Made by a program: the position numbers and the translations under genes. Of a stretch of 64,000 nt of DNA, positions 51,933 through 59,677 are shown in pieces. The notes under the pieces were generated by a model that saw only the letters and a program-made list of their open reading frames with translations, had not been told where the DNA came from and did no database searches. This DNA comes from Prauserella cavernicola (GTDB lineage Bacteria > Actinomycetota > Actinomycetes > Mycobacteriales > Pseudonocardiaceae), in contig NZ_JAENJH010000012.1 of the NCBI RefSeq assembly GCF_016595675.1, forward strand, positions 62,001 to 126,000, read 5' to 3'. How positions within the stretch are numbered: position 1 is the stretch's first letter; the number at the start of each line of letters is the position of its first letter.

Positions 51933-53114
51933 ATGGCTGAGATCGTGCTCGACAAGGTGACCAAGCGGTACCCGGACGGAGCACTGGCAGTGTCCGAAAT
52001 GGAAATCGAGATCGCCGACGGCGAGTTCGTGATCCTGGTCGGACCCTCCGGCTGCGGCAAGTCCACCGCACTGAACATGATCGCGGGGCTGGAGGACATC
52101 TCCTCCGGCGAGCTGCGCATCGACGGCTCCCGCGCCAACGAGAAGGCGCCGAAGGACCGAGACATCGCCATGGTGTTCCAGTCCTACGCCCTCTATCCGC
52201 ACATGAGCGTGCGCGAGAACATGGCGTTCCCGCTGCGGCTGGCGAAGGTCGCCGACGCCACGGTGCGCTCGAAGGTGGAGGAGGCTGCCGAGATCCTCGA
52301 CCTGACGCAGCACCTCGACCGCAAGCCGTCGAACCTCTCCGGCGGTCAGCGGCAGCGCGTGGCGATGGGCAGGGCGATCGTGCGCAGCCCCAAGGCGTTC
52401 CTGATGGACGAGCCACTGTCCAACCTGGACGCGAAGCTGCGCGGGCAGATGCGCACGTCGGTGTCGAAGCTGCAGCGCCAGCTCGGCACCACCACCGTGT
52501 ACGTGACGCACGACCAGACCGAGGCCATGACGCTCGGCGACCGCGTTGTCGTGCTGCGTGGCGGGATCGTGCAGCAGATCGGCTCGCCGCAGTTCCTCTA
52601 CGACCACCCCGCCAACCTCTTCGTTGCCGGGTTCATCGGCTCGCCGTCGATGAACTTCGTGCCGGCCACGCTGGAGGACGGCACGCTGAAGAGCCCGCTG
52701 GGCACCATCCCGCTGACCGACCGCGTGCGCAGGCTCGCCGAGGCGGCGGACGCGCCCCGCGAGGTGGTGGCAGGCATCCGGCCGGAGCACTTCGAGGACG
52801 CGGCGCTGCTCGACGACGCGCACCGGCACGGCGGTGTCTCGTTCAGTGCCACGGTGGACGTGCTGGAGTCGATGGGAGCGGAGAAGTACGCGTACTTCTC
52901 GCTGGAGGAGGACCTCGCCACCACAGCCGAGCTCGAGGAGCTCGCCGCCGACGCGGGCGCCGGTGACGTTCCCGGCGGCGGCTCGGCGGTGGTCGCGCGG
53001 CTCGCGGCGAGCTCGGAGGCCCGCGAGGGCAGCCCGCTCGACGTGTGGTTCGACCCGGACCGCATCCAGCTCTTCGACCCGGCGAAGGGAACCAACCTCA
53101 CGTACTCGGCGTAG
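51933..53114 (+). CDS. sugC: Trehalose ABC transporter ATP-binding protein SugC
   Basis: A 393-residue MalK/UgpC-type ATPase. Walker A is GPSGCGKST at 37-45, the signature LSGGQRQR about 137, Walker B with DEPLSNLDAKLR about 160, and the H-loop THDQTEA. The C-terminal third is the regulatory OB-fold domain (GIRPEHFEDA). It drives import by SugAB. It ends at a hairpin terminator. Because this ATPase class can serve several importers, other sugars are possible. Confidence 0.9.
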   Translation: MAEIVLDKVTKRYPDGALAVSEMEIEIADGEFVILVGPSGCGKSTALNMIAGLEDISSGELRIDGSRANEKAPKDRDIAMVFQSYALYPHMSVRENMAFPLRLAKVADATVRSKVEEAAEILDLTQHLDRKPSNLSGGQRQRVAMGRAIVRSPKAFLMDEPLSNLDAKLRGQMRTSVSKLQRQLGTTTVYVTHDQTEAMTLGDRVVVLRGGIVQQIGSPQFLYDHPANLFVAGFIGSPSMNFVPATLEDGTLKSPLGTIPLTDRVRRLAEAADAPREVVAGIRPEHFEDAALLDDAHRHGGVSFSATVDVLESMGAEKYAYFSLEEDLATTAELEELAADAGAGDVPGGGSAVVARLAASSEAREGSPLDVWFDPDRIQLFDPAKGTNLTYSA

Positions 53115-53129
53115 TCCGGGCACACGCAC

Positions 53130-53166
53130 CCAGGGCACCCCGGTCCACCCGACCGGGGTGCCCTGG
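53130..53166 (+). terminator. Hairpin terminator after sugC
   Basis: A perfect 15-bp stem (53130-53144 with 53152-53166) around the loop CCACCCG, followed by TCGTTT. It closes the lpqY-sugABC operon. Confidence 0.85.
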
Positions 53167-53251
53167 TCGTTTCTCCGCGCGTTCTCAGGGAACAGGTGCG
53201 ACGATCACGGCGTTGAACAGGACGAGCCTCACGGCAGGGGGAGGTCCGGGA

Positions 53252-54001
53252 GTGGACGCAGGGGGTCCGAGCGTCAGACGGGCGCGCTGGGTGGGCGCGT
53301 TCTCGGTGCTGGCCTGCCTGCTGTCCGTGCTGGCGCTGCTGATACTCGTGCGCTCGGTGCTCGCGATGACCTACCTCAACATCCACTTCGCGGGTGAGGT
53401 CGACCCGTTGTCGCGCGCGGTCAGCTACTACGTCTTCGTCGAACGTGGTGCCGAAACGTTCGCGGCCACGTTGTTCGCGGTGGCCACCGCGACCGCGACT
53501 ATCTTGGTGGGTATGGCGCAGCTGCGCGTCCGCCTGGGAGCGCGCGCCGTCGTGGGCTTCGGCGCGTGGTGTGTCGCGCTGGTCCTGTGCGCTGTGTTCC
53601 CCACCGACAACTCGCCGACGATCCAGACGGCCAGCGGCTGGATTCACCAGTTCGCGGGAGCCTCCCTGTTCGCGGCACTGCCGCTGGCCGGTATCGCACT
53701 GGCCCGCAGCCTCGGTGCCCAGCCGTCCTGGGCGGGCACGGCGCGCGTCGTGCGCGGGCTCGCCCTCGGCGGCGTCGTGCTCGCGCTGGCCTACCTCGCC
53801 GCGCGGCTGCCCGATCTGCTGTGGTGGTGGCAGTTCCCCGGTGTGCTCGACTGGCGCTCGGTGTCCGGGCTGATCCAGCGGGCGCTGTTCGCGCTCGAGC
53901 TGGCCATGCTGCTGGTGCTCGCGACCCGGCTGTTGCTGGTGTCGTGGGCTGCGATCCGAGCCGCGAGGAGGCCCGCGGCCGAGCCGGTGGTGACGCCATG
54001 A
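53252..54001 (+). CDS. DUF998-like integral membrane protein
   Basis: A 249-residue protein with six or seven predicted membrane helices, the first at about residues 12-35 (AFSVLACLLSVLALLILV). The segment CAVFPTDNSPTIQTASGWIHQFAGA is typical of DUF998 proteins (key parts FPTD and HQFAG). Function unknown. GTG 53252 has GGAGG seven bases upstream; TTG 53213, with GACGAT seven bases before it, would be a leaderless alternative. Its stop overlaps the next ATG. Confidence 0.75.
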   Translation: MDAGGPSVRRARWVGAFSVLACLLSVLALLILVRSVLAMTYLNIHFAGEVDPLSRAVSYYVFVERGAETFAATLFAVATATATILVGMAQLRVRLGARAVVGFGAWCVALVLCAVFPTDNSPTIQTASGWIHQFAGASLFAALPLAGIALARSLGAQPSWAGTARVVRGLALGGVVLALAYLAARLPDLLWWWQFPGVLDWRSVSGLIQRALFALELAMLLVLATRLLLVSWAAIRAARRPAAEPVVTP

Positions 54002-54870
54002 TCACCGTCGCGATCTTCTTCGCCATCCTGGGAGCGGCGTGCAGCGCGATCGGCGCGCAGCTGCAGCACGACGGCGTCCGCGCCGAGACCCAGGACAGCA
54101 AGCTCAGCCTGCGCAAACTCGGCGACCTGGTGCGCAACCCGTTGTGGATCCGCGGGTTCGCCGTGTTGTTCGCGTGTGCCGTGCTGCAGGTGCTGGCGCT
54201 GACGTTCGCTCCCGTCACCGTGGTCGCCCCGATCGTCGTGCTCGCGCTGCCGATGGTCGCCCTGCTCAACGCGCGCGAGCTCGACGTGCCCGGCTGGATC
54301 GCCGTCGGCGCCACCACCGCCGCCATCGTGCTGTTCGTGACCCACACGGCCGGTCAGGTGACCGAGCAGGAGATCCCGGCCAGCGCGGTGCTGGTCGCGG
54401 GACAGTTCGTGGCGCTCGGCGTGACGGTGCTCGGCATCGCCGCCGCGCTGACCAAGGGGATCGTGCGCTGCGTGTCGCTGGCGATGGCGGCGGGTGCGGC
54501 GTACGGGCTCGTGGCCGTGCTCGTCCGAGACGTCACCTACACGCTGCGCACCGAGGGCTTCTCCCACCTGCCGCTGCTCTCGCTGGCAGGGCTGGTGGTG
54601 GCCTTCCTCGCGGGTTCGTGGTTCATCCAGCTCGGCTATGCCAGCGGCCCGCCCGACGTGGTCGTGGGCGCGCAGACGATGCTCAACCCGGCCGTCGCCA
54701 CCACGATCGGCTTCGCGGTGCTCGACGAGGCGGGCGGGCTCAGCCGCGACTTCCTCACCACGCTCGTCGTGTGCGGCTTCATCGCGGTGAGCGGCATCGT
54801 GGTGCTCGCCCGGCACCACCCCGACGCCGTCGAGCGCAGGCGCCTGCGCGGCGAAGCCCACAGCTCCTGA
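53998..54870 (+). CDS. DMT-superfamily (EamA/NIPA-like) membrane transporter
   Basis: A 290-residue protein with nine or ten helices. It has FAILGAACSAIGAQLQHDGV at the start, LTFAPVTVVAPIVVLALPM, and VVVGAQTMLNPAVATTIGFAVLDE, the mirrored second half. This resembles the DMT group that includes NIPA-like magnesium transporters. It overlaps the DUF998 gene. With corA nearby, a link to magnesium is possible but not shown. Confidence 0.75.
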   Translation: MITVAIFFAILGAACSAIGAQLQHDGVRAETQDSKLSLRKLGDLVRNPLWIRGFAVLFACAVLQVLALTFAPVTVVAPIVVLALPMVALLNARELDVPGWIAVGATTAAIVLFVTHTAGQVTEQEIPASAVLVAGQFVALGVTVLGIAAALTKGIVRCVSLAMAAGAAYGLVAVLVRDVTYTLRTEGFSHLPLLSLAGLVVAFLAGSWFIQLGYASGPPDVVVGAQTMLNPAVATTIGFAVLDEAGGLSRDFLTTLVVCGFIAVSGIVVLARHHPDAVERRRLRGEAHSS

Positions 54871-54911
54871 GCCTCACCCCGCCCCGGCTCCGCCCAGCTC
54901 CGCCCGCCCAG

Positions 54912-54966
54912 TGCGGTGAAGGGCACCTTTACTGCATTCAACGCAGTAAAGGTGCCCTTCACCGCA
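54912..54966. repeat. Dispersed long palindrome, copy 3
   Basis: A perfect 24-bp stem (54912-54935 with 54943-54966), spacer ATTCAAC. It lies between the convergent DMT and ParB-like genes, 42 and 9 bases from their stops. The 53-base core differs from copy 2 by one base and from copy 1 by one base. Confidence 0.9.
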
Positions 54967-54975
54967 GTCGGGCCC

Positions 54976-55824
54976 TCACCTGCCGCGGTCGCGGAGGAGG
55001 GTTTCGAACACCTCGTCGTCCCAGCGGTGGGTGCGGATCAGGCGGTAGCGCTCGCACGCCACCCACAGGTAGGCCTCGGCCTCGGTGCGATCGCCCACCA
55101 GGTCGGCCTGCCGCAGCATCTGCACCACCGGCTCGTACTCGCTCTCGTACCAGCGGGTCGCCACCGTCGTGCGGTCGAGGAACGCGCCCTCGTCCTGCAT
55201 CAGCCGGAAGCCCCACGCCTCGATGTGCTCGCCGAGTTCGCCGTACTGTCCCGGCTCCGTGACCACGATCGCCGCGCGTGCCTCGCCCGCGAGTGGCACG
55301 CGCTCGAGGAACAGCCTGCGGTAGTCCTTGACGATCAGGTCGCCGCGATGCCGGATGCCGCTCGGGTTGAGCTTGGTGCGCACCTGCACGACGTAGGCCT
55401 CGATGGACTCCAGCCCCAGCGCGTGCGCCACCGAGACGCGGTGGTGGCCGTCGATCACGAAGTGCAGGTCGCCGATCCGGTACACCTCGATGGGCGGGAT
55501 CGCCTCGCCCCGCCTGCTCGCCAGCGCGAGCCGTTCCCAGCGTTGCCGCACGCGGCTCGATGTCGGCCGGAACCGGCGGTCGAAGTCGCGGCCCCTGTCC
55601 ACGCTGCCGACGATCGAGTCGAGCCGGATCACGCGCGGCCCGAGCCGTCGCTCGCCCTCCCAGCCCAGCGCCTCCACCACCTCGTGGAACGGCAGCATGA
55701 TGTTGACGTCGTCGGGTTCCCTGCGCAGCCACGTCGCGAGACGCGAGAGCACCTGCCGCCTGCGCGCCCGCAGGAAGTCGTGCTCGGCGTCGGCCCTCGG
55801 AAAGCCGGTCTCGCGCGCGTTCAC
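54976..55824 (-). CDS. ParB-like nuclease-domain protein
   Basis: A 282-residue protein whose middle part carries a ParB/sulphiredoxin-like fold: IPPIEVYRIGDLHFVIDGHHRVSVAHALG, with key parts PIEVYRIGD and DGHHRVSVA. There is no helix-turn-helix of a true chromosome-partition ParB and no parA nearby, so a role as a nucleotidase or other enzyme is as likely. GTG 55824 overlaps the phosphoesterase stop (GTGA). The pair is read with the phosphoesterase as one unit. Confidence 0.78.
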   Translation of the reverse strand: MNARETGFPRADAEHDFLRARRRQVLSRLATWLRREPDDVNIMLPFHEVVEALGWEGERRLGPRVIRLDSIVGSVDRGRDFDRRFRPTSSRVRQRWERLALASRRGEAIPPIEVYRIGDLHFVIDGHHRVSVAHALGLESIEAYVVQVRTKLNPSGIRHRGDLIVKDYRRLFLERVPLAGEARAAIVVTEPGQYGELGEHIEAWGFRLMQDEGAFLDRTTVATRWYESEYEPVVQMLRQADLVGDRTEAEAYLWVACERYRLIRTHRWDDEVFETLLRDRGR

Positions 55825-56474
55825 GGCACCTCGACCTCCTGCCTGCCCAGTTCCAGCACCTGGGCGCCGACGACGTTGCGCACCCGCGTCCCGTCGATGC
55901 GGTGCTCGGCGAGCCGTTCGCCGTGCGGATGGATGTGCCCGTGCAGCAACCAGTCCGGACGTAGCCGCCGCACCACGCGGTGCAGGCAGTCGAAGCCCTG
56001 GTGGGCACGGTCCTCGCGGTCGCCGACGCCGCGCGGCGGCGCGTGGGTGAGCAGCACGTCCACCGGAGCGGCCCCGGCCCTGCGGACCAGGCGCCGCGCA
56101 CGGCGGGCCTGCTGCCGTTGGCTCCACTGATTGGGGCCGTCGTTGTAGCGCAGCGAGCCGCCGAGCCCGGCGACGCGCAGCCCCGCGACCTCGACGACCC
56201 GCGCGTCGGCGTCGACCCCACCTTCCGGACCCGGCCAGCGCGCCGGGAAACCGGCCCGCAGCACGAGCCCGCGGCGGCGCGTGTAGCCCGTCAGCTCGGG
56301 ATCGTGGTTGCCCGGCACGAACACGAGCGGTTTCTCCAGTGCGTTCGCGAGGTGCTCGAGATAGCCGAACGGGAGGTCACCCGCGGCCAGGACGAGGTCG
56401 ACCGACAGACGCCGGGCACGGTCGGTCCAGAGCCTTTCGTCGACCTCGTCGGCCACCACCAGCGCTCGCGGCAT
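55821..56474 (-). CDS. Calcineurin-like metallophosphoesterase
   Basis: A 217-residue phosphoesterase. Metal-binding motifs are AAGDLPFG, VPGNHDPEL, LLTHAPPRG and LLHGHIHPHG, in the standard order; the first DxH motif is replaced by VVADEVDERLW, so the first metal site may differ. It could cleave a nucleotide or phospholipid. It is coupled to the ParB-like gene downstream. Confidence 0.83.
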   Translation of the reverse strand: MPRALVVADEVDERLWTDRARRLSVDLVLAAGDLPFGYLEHLANALEKPLVFVPGNHDPELTGYTRRRGLVLRAGFPARWPGPEGGVDADARVVEVAGLRVAGLGGSLRYNDGPNQWSQRQQARRARRLVRRAGAAPVDVLLTHAPPRGVGDREDRAHQGFDCLHRVVRRLRPDWLLHGHIHPHGERLAEHRIDGTRVRNVVGAQVLELGRQEVEVP

Positions 56475-56492
56475 GGCAGCCAGCGTAAGCGG

Positions 56493-56609
56493 CTAACGCG
56501 TTCCCAGCGCGTAGTCGGGGTTCTTCGCGATAACGGCGACGACCACGACGATCCAGGTGACCGCGGCGGCCAGCGCCCAGAACTTGATGTTGGTCAGCAT
56601 GCGTGGCAT
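56493..56609 (-). CDS. Small single-helix membrane protein, 38 aa
   Basis: Encodes a 38-residue peptide: MPRMLTNIKFW, one hydrophobic helix (ALAAAVTWIVVVVAVIA), then KNPDYALGTR. GGAG lies seven bases before the ATG at 56609; an upstream in-frame ATG at 56627 is weaker. It begins 34 bases after the corA stop on the same strand. I do not recognise it. It may accompany CorA or the phosphoesterase. It is real only if translated. Confidence 0.5.
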   Translation of the reverse strand: MPRMLTNIKFWALAAAVTWIVVVVAVIAKNPDYALGTR

Positions 56610-56642
56610 GACGATCTCCAGTCGCATATCGAAAGTTTCCGA

Positions 56643-57731
56643 TCAGAGCCAGCGGTTCTTGCGGAATATTCGATAAAGCAGCAGACAGATCAGGAGAATG
56701 ACCGCGACGATCATCGGATAGCCGTACCGGGAATGCAGTTCCGGCATGTAGTCGAAGTTCATGCCGTAGATCCCGGCCAGCGCCGTCGGCACCGCGATGA
56801 TCGCCGCCCACGCGGTGATCTTGCGCATGTCCGAGCTCTGCTGGAGCGTGATCTTGGCCAGCGTCGCGTCGACCAGCGTGGTGAGCAGCTCGTCGAACGA
56901 CTCCACCCGCTCGGCAACCGTCGTCACGTGGTCGTGGACGTTGCGGAAGTACGAGCGCACCGCGTCGGGCACGAGCCGCGTGTAGCCCTCGGAGAGCCGC
57001 CGCAGCGGCGTCGCGAGCGGTGACACCGCGCGCCGCAGTTCGAGCACCTCGCGCTTCATCAGGTAGATCTGCTCGGAGGTGACGCTGGTCCTCGGCGCGA
57101 AGACCTCGGTCTCCATCTCGTCGATGTCGTCCTCGATCTTGTCGGTGACCTCGAGGAAGTGGTCGACGACGTGGTCGGCGATCGCGTGCAGCACCGAGGC
57201 CGGGCCGGGCAGCAGCCGCTCCGGGTCGGCGTCGAGCTCCTTGCGCAGGTTGGCCAGCCCGGCGTGGTTGCCGTGCCGCACGGTGATGATGAAGTCCTCG
57301 CCGAGGAAGGCCATCAGCTCGCCGGACTCGACGATCTCGTTGGCGGTGGTCGGGGAGTCGTGCTCCACGTAGCGGACCGTGCGGAACACCATGAACAGCG
57401 TGTCGTCGTAGCGCTCGAGCTTGGGCCGCTGGTGGGCGTGCACGGCGTCCTCGACGGCCAGCTCGTGCAGACCGAACGTGTCGGCGACACCCTGGATCTG
57501 CTCGGCGTCGGGCTGGTGCAGACCGATCCACACGAAGCCCTCGCCGCGGCCGCGGACCTCGCCGATCGCCTCGGCGTGGGTGTAGGGGCCAGGTTGCCGG
57601 ACGCCGTCGACGTAGACCCCGCAGTCGACCACGTAGGCCGACGGCGGTACCGGCTTCGGCGGGGTGACCGCGCGCGCCGCACGGCCGTTGCCCCGGCCGC
57701 GCAGGCCACCGAGGGAGGGAATCGCAGGCAT
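56643..57731 (-). CDS. corA: Magnesium/cobalt transporter CorA
   Basis: A 362-residue CorA channel subunit that works as a pentamer. The large cytoplasmic N-terminal domain (GLHELAVEDAVHAHQRPK) is followed by two helices at the C-terminus and the selectivity motif YGMNFDYMPEL. It sits close to the sugABC genes, as corA does in M. tuberculosis (Rv1239c). A 24-codon reading frame with a strong ribosome site lies in its leader. Confidence 0.92.
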   Translation of the reverse strand: MPAIPSLGGLRGRGNGRAARAVTPPKPVPPSAYVVDCGVYVDGVRQPGPYTHAEAIGEVRGRGEGFVWIGLHQPDAEQIQGVADTFGLHELAVEDAVHAHQRPKLERYDDTLFMVFRTVRYVEHDSPTTANEIVESGELMAFLGEDFIITVRHGNHAGLANLRKELDADPERLLPGPASVLHAIADHVVDHFLEVTDKIEDDIDEMETEVFAPRTSVTSEQIYLMKREVLELRRAVSPLATPLRRLSEGYTRLVPDAVRSYFRNVHDHVTTVAERVESFDELLTTLVDATLAKITLQQSSDMRKITAWAAIIAVPTALAGIYGMNFDYMPELHSRYGYPMIVAVILLICLLLYRIFRKNRWL

Positions 57732-58041
57732 GGCACATCTCCTGGCTGTTGACGTCGCTGAGAAGGACGACGCGCCAGACGAAACGTGGAAGAACGTCCG
57801 TCCGGCACTGCCAGCGGACCGGGCCTGTTACCGAGAGAAGTCGTACTCGGCCCAGGGGGGAACGCCGGCTGAACTAGGGAGCGGACTATCGCCACTACTC
57901 ATTCGGGTTCCTCACCTCCTTGGGCCGTGATGGTGGTGTTACTCGCGTTGACGCACCGCGCGCCAATGGTCAAGGGTACTCCTCAACATCACTGGACGTC
58001 GCCGCAGGGCCGGGTGGCGTTACTGGCGAGAGGGGGCCGCG
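57732..58041. other. 310-base divergent gap between corA and the MaoC gene
   Basis: The minus-strand side contains the upstream frame at 57828-57902, preceded by a perfect ribosome site, then about 96 bases to the corA ATG with no clear hairpin. TTGACG at 57939-57944 could be a -35 for the plus strand, and TTGGCG on the minus strand a -35 for corA, but matching -10 elements are poor. I do not find the conserved M-box magnesium riboswitch blocks. Confidence 0.5.
57828..57902 (-). CDS. Candidate leader peptide of corA, 24 aa
   Basis: The frame MSSGDSPLPSSAGVPPWAEYDFSR is 24 codons long, given here as MSSGDSPLP, SSAGVPPWAE and YDFSR. It has an AAGGAGGTGAG site at 57921-57911 on the minus strand, the strongest ribosome site in the window. 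Four prolines recall the Pro-containing leader peptides of enteric magnesium-transport genes. It may regulate corA by ribosome stalling. Low certainty, since conservation is untested. Confidence 0.4.
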   Translation of the reverse strand: MSSGDSPLPSSAGVPPWAEYDFSR

Positions 58042-58545
58042 GTGCAGTTCGGGAGGTACTTCGAGGAGTTCGAGGTCGGCGCCGTCTACAAGCACTGGCC
58101 CGGCAAGACGGTGACCGAGTATGACGATCACCTGTTCTGCCTGCTCACCATGAACCACCACCCGCTGCACCTCGACGCGCACTACGCGGGCGAGACCACG
58201 GACTTCGGTAAGAACGTGGTGGTGGGCAACTACATCTACTCGCTGCTGCTCGGGATGTCGGTGCCCGAAGTCTCCGGCAAGGCCATCGCCAATCTGGAGG
58301 TCGAGTCGCTGCGTCACATCAAGCCGACTTTCCACGGCGACACCATCTACGGTGAGACAGAGGTGCTGGAGAAGACGCCGTCGACGTCGAAGGACGACAG
58401 GGGCGTCGTGTCCGTGCAGACTCGTGGCTACAAACAGGACGGCACCGTCGTGTGCACATTCCGGAGGAAGGTCATGGTTCCCAAGCGTTCCTACGGCGAG
58501 ACCCGGGGCGGCGAGCAGCCAGGGCGTCCGGTGCCGCATGAGTGA
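58042..58545 (+). CDS. MaoC-family (R)-hydratase
   Basis: A 167-residue hot-dog-fold protein. Typical parts are EVGAVYKHWPGKTVTEYDDHLFCLLTMNHHPLHLD, marked by VTEYDDHLF and NHHPLHLDAHYA, where the Asp/His pair is catalytic. Such enzymes hydrate 2-enoyl-CoA or mesaconyl-type CoA esters. It is read with DUF2332 and an acyl-CoA synthetase. GTG 58042 with GAGGGGG upstream. Confidence 0.86.
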   Translation: MQFGRYFEEFEVGAVYKHWPGKTVTEYDDHLFCLLTMNHHPLHLDAHYAGETTDFGKNVVVGNYIYSLLLGMSVPEVSGKAIANLEVESLRHIKPTFHGDTIYGETEVLEKTPSTSKDDRGVVSVQTRGYKQDGTVVCTFRRKVMVPKRSYGETRGGEQPGRPVPHE

Positions 58546-59653
58546 TCTCGACCGGATCAAGAACCGCCTGCGGCGCTTCGCGGAGCACGACGCGGGCGGC
58601 ACGTCGCCGCTGTACGAGCACCTCGCGGCCGAGGCCGCCGCCGACGACGAGGTCGCCGGTCTGCTGGCGGCGGCCGACAGCGAGGACGCGCAGCCCACGC
58701 TGCTGCTGGCCGCCGCGCACCGGCTGGTGCAGGCCGACCCGATCCACCCGCTGTCGCGCTACTACCCGTCGCTGGGCGGTTTCGACGGCGTCGACTCGCA
58801 GACGTGGCCGCTGTTCAGGGAGTTCCTGCTCGAGCGCTCCGACCGGGTGCGCGAGCTCGTGAGCACCCGGTTCACGCAGACCAATGAGGTGCGCAGGGCG
58901 ACGGTCCTCTACCCGGCGATCGCGATGGTCGCCAAGCAGGCAAAGGGGCCGAAGGGCGCCGTCGGTCTGCTCGAGGTCGGCTGTAGCGCGGGACTGCTAC
59001 TCGGACTCGCCTCGTACGGTTTTCACTACCAGTGCGACGGTGGCGAGCAGCTCGCCGCCGGGCCCACCCGCACGCCGGTGGGCCTGCACTGCGCGCTGGA
59101 GCTCTCCGAGGGCGCGACGCTGCCCAAACTGCCGAAGAAACTCACCGTCGGCGCGAAGGTCGGGCTCGACCGTGCCCCGGTCGACGCCGCCGACGAGGAC
59201 GAGCTGGCGTGGCTGGAGGCCTGTGTGTGGGCCGACCAGCCGGACCGGATCCGGTTGCTGCGCACGGCGGCAGCCGCCCAGCGCAAGGACCCTCCCGAGC
59301 TGGTCGCGGGCGACGCGGTGACCGGGCTCGCCGAGGCGGCCGCCCGGGTGCCTGAGGAGCTGCCGCTGGTGGTGTTCACCAGCTGGCTGCTGGCCTACCT
59401 GCCCGCCGAGAAACGGACCGAGTTCGTCGACGCGTTGCGCGGCCTCGCCGCCGACCGTCCACTGTGGTGGGTCACGGCGGAGCCGTACGAGTCGGCGCTC
59501 GCCCACGTGCTGCCGGGGCGCGACGAACTGGCCTACAGCCGCACCTCGCAGGCCGCGCTCGGCGTGGCCACCTGGGACGGCGGCACTGTGCAGGCGCAGG
59601 CGCTCGCGCTGGCGTCGTCACACGGCCAGCGCATGACGTGGCTTGCCGGGTAA
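58538..59653 (+). CDS. DUF2332 family protein
   Basis: A 371-residue soluble protein of DUF2332. It contains HPLSRYYPSLGG, the block TNEVRRATVLYPAI, and LLEVGCSAGLLLGL, which looks like a SAM-binding glycine loop and suggests a methyltransferase-like fold. The ATG overlaps the MaoC stop by eight bases. It is placed before an acyl-CoA synthetase. Function unknown. Confidence 0.8.
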   Translation: MSDLDRIKNRLRRFAEHDAGGTSPLYEHLAAEAAADDEVAGLLAAADSEDAQPTLLLAAAHRLVQADPIHPLSRYYPSLGGFDGVDSQTWPLFREFLLERSDRVRELVSTRFTQTNEVRRATVLYPAIAMVAKQAKGPKGAVGLLEVGCSAGLLLGLASYGFHYQCDGGEQLAAGPTRTPVGLHCALELSEGATLPKLPKKLTVGAKVGLDRAPVDAADEDELAWLEACVWADQPDRIRLLRTAAAAQRKDPPELVAGDAVTGLAEAAARVPEELPLVVFTSWLLAYLPAEKRTEFVDALRGLAADRPLWWVTAEPYESALAHVLPGRDELAYSRTSQAALGVATWDGGTVQAQALALASSHGQRMTWLAG

Positions 59654-59677
59654 GGCGCCGCTGACCAGGATGGGGTG

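Noticed and set aside
54976-55824. Chromosome-partitioning parB locus near the origin
   Set aside because: No helix-turn-helix, no parA, and no origin features such as dnaA boxes were seen.
57732-57930. M-box magnesium riboswitch in the corA leader
   Set aside because: GGTGAGG is present but the other conserved blocks of the M-box could not be found; it is explained better as a ribosome site.
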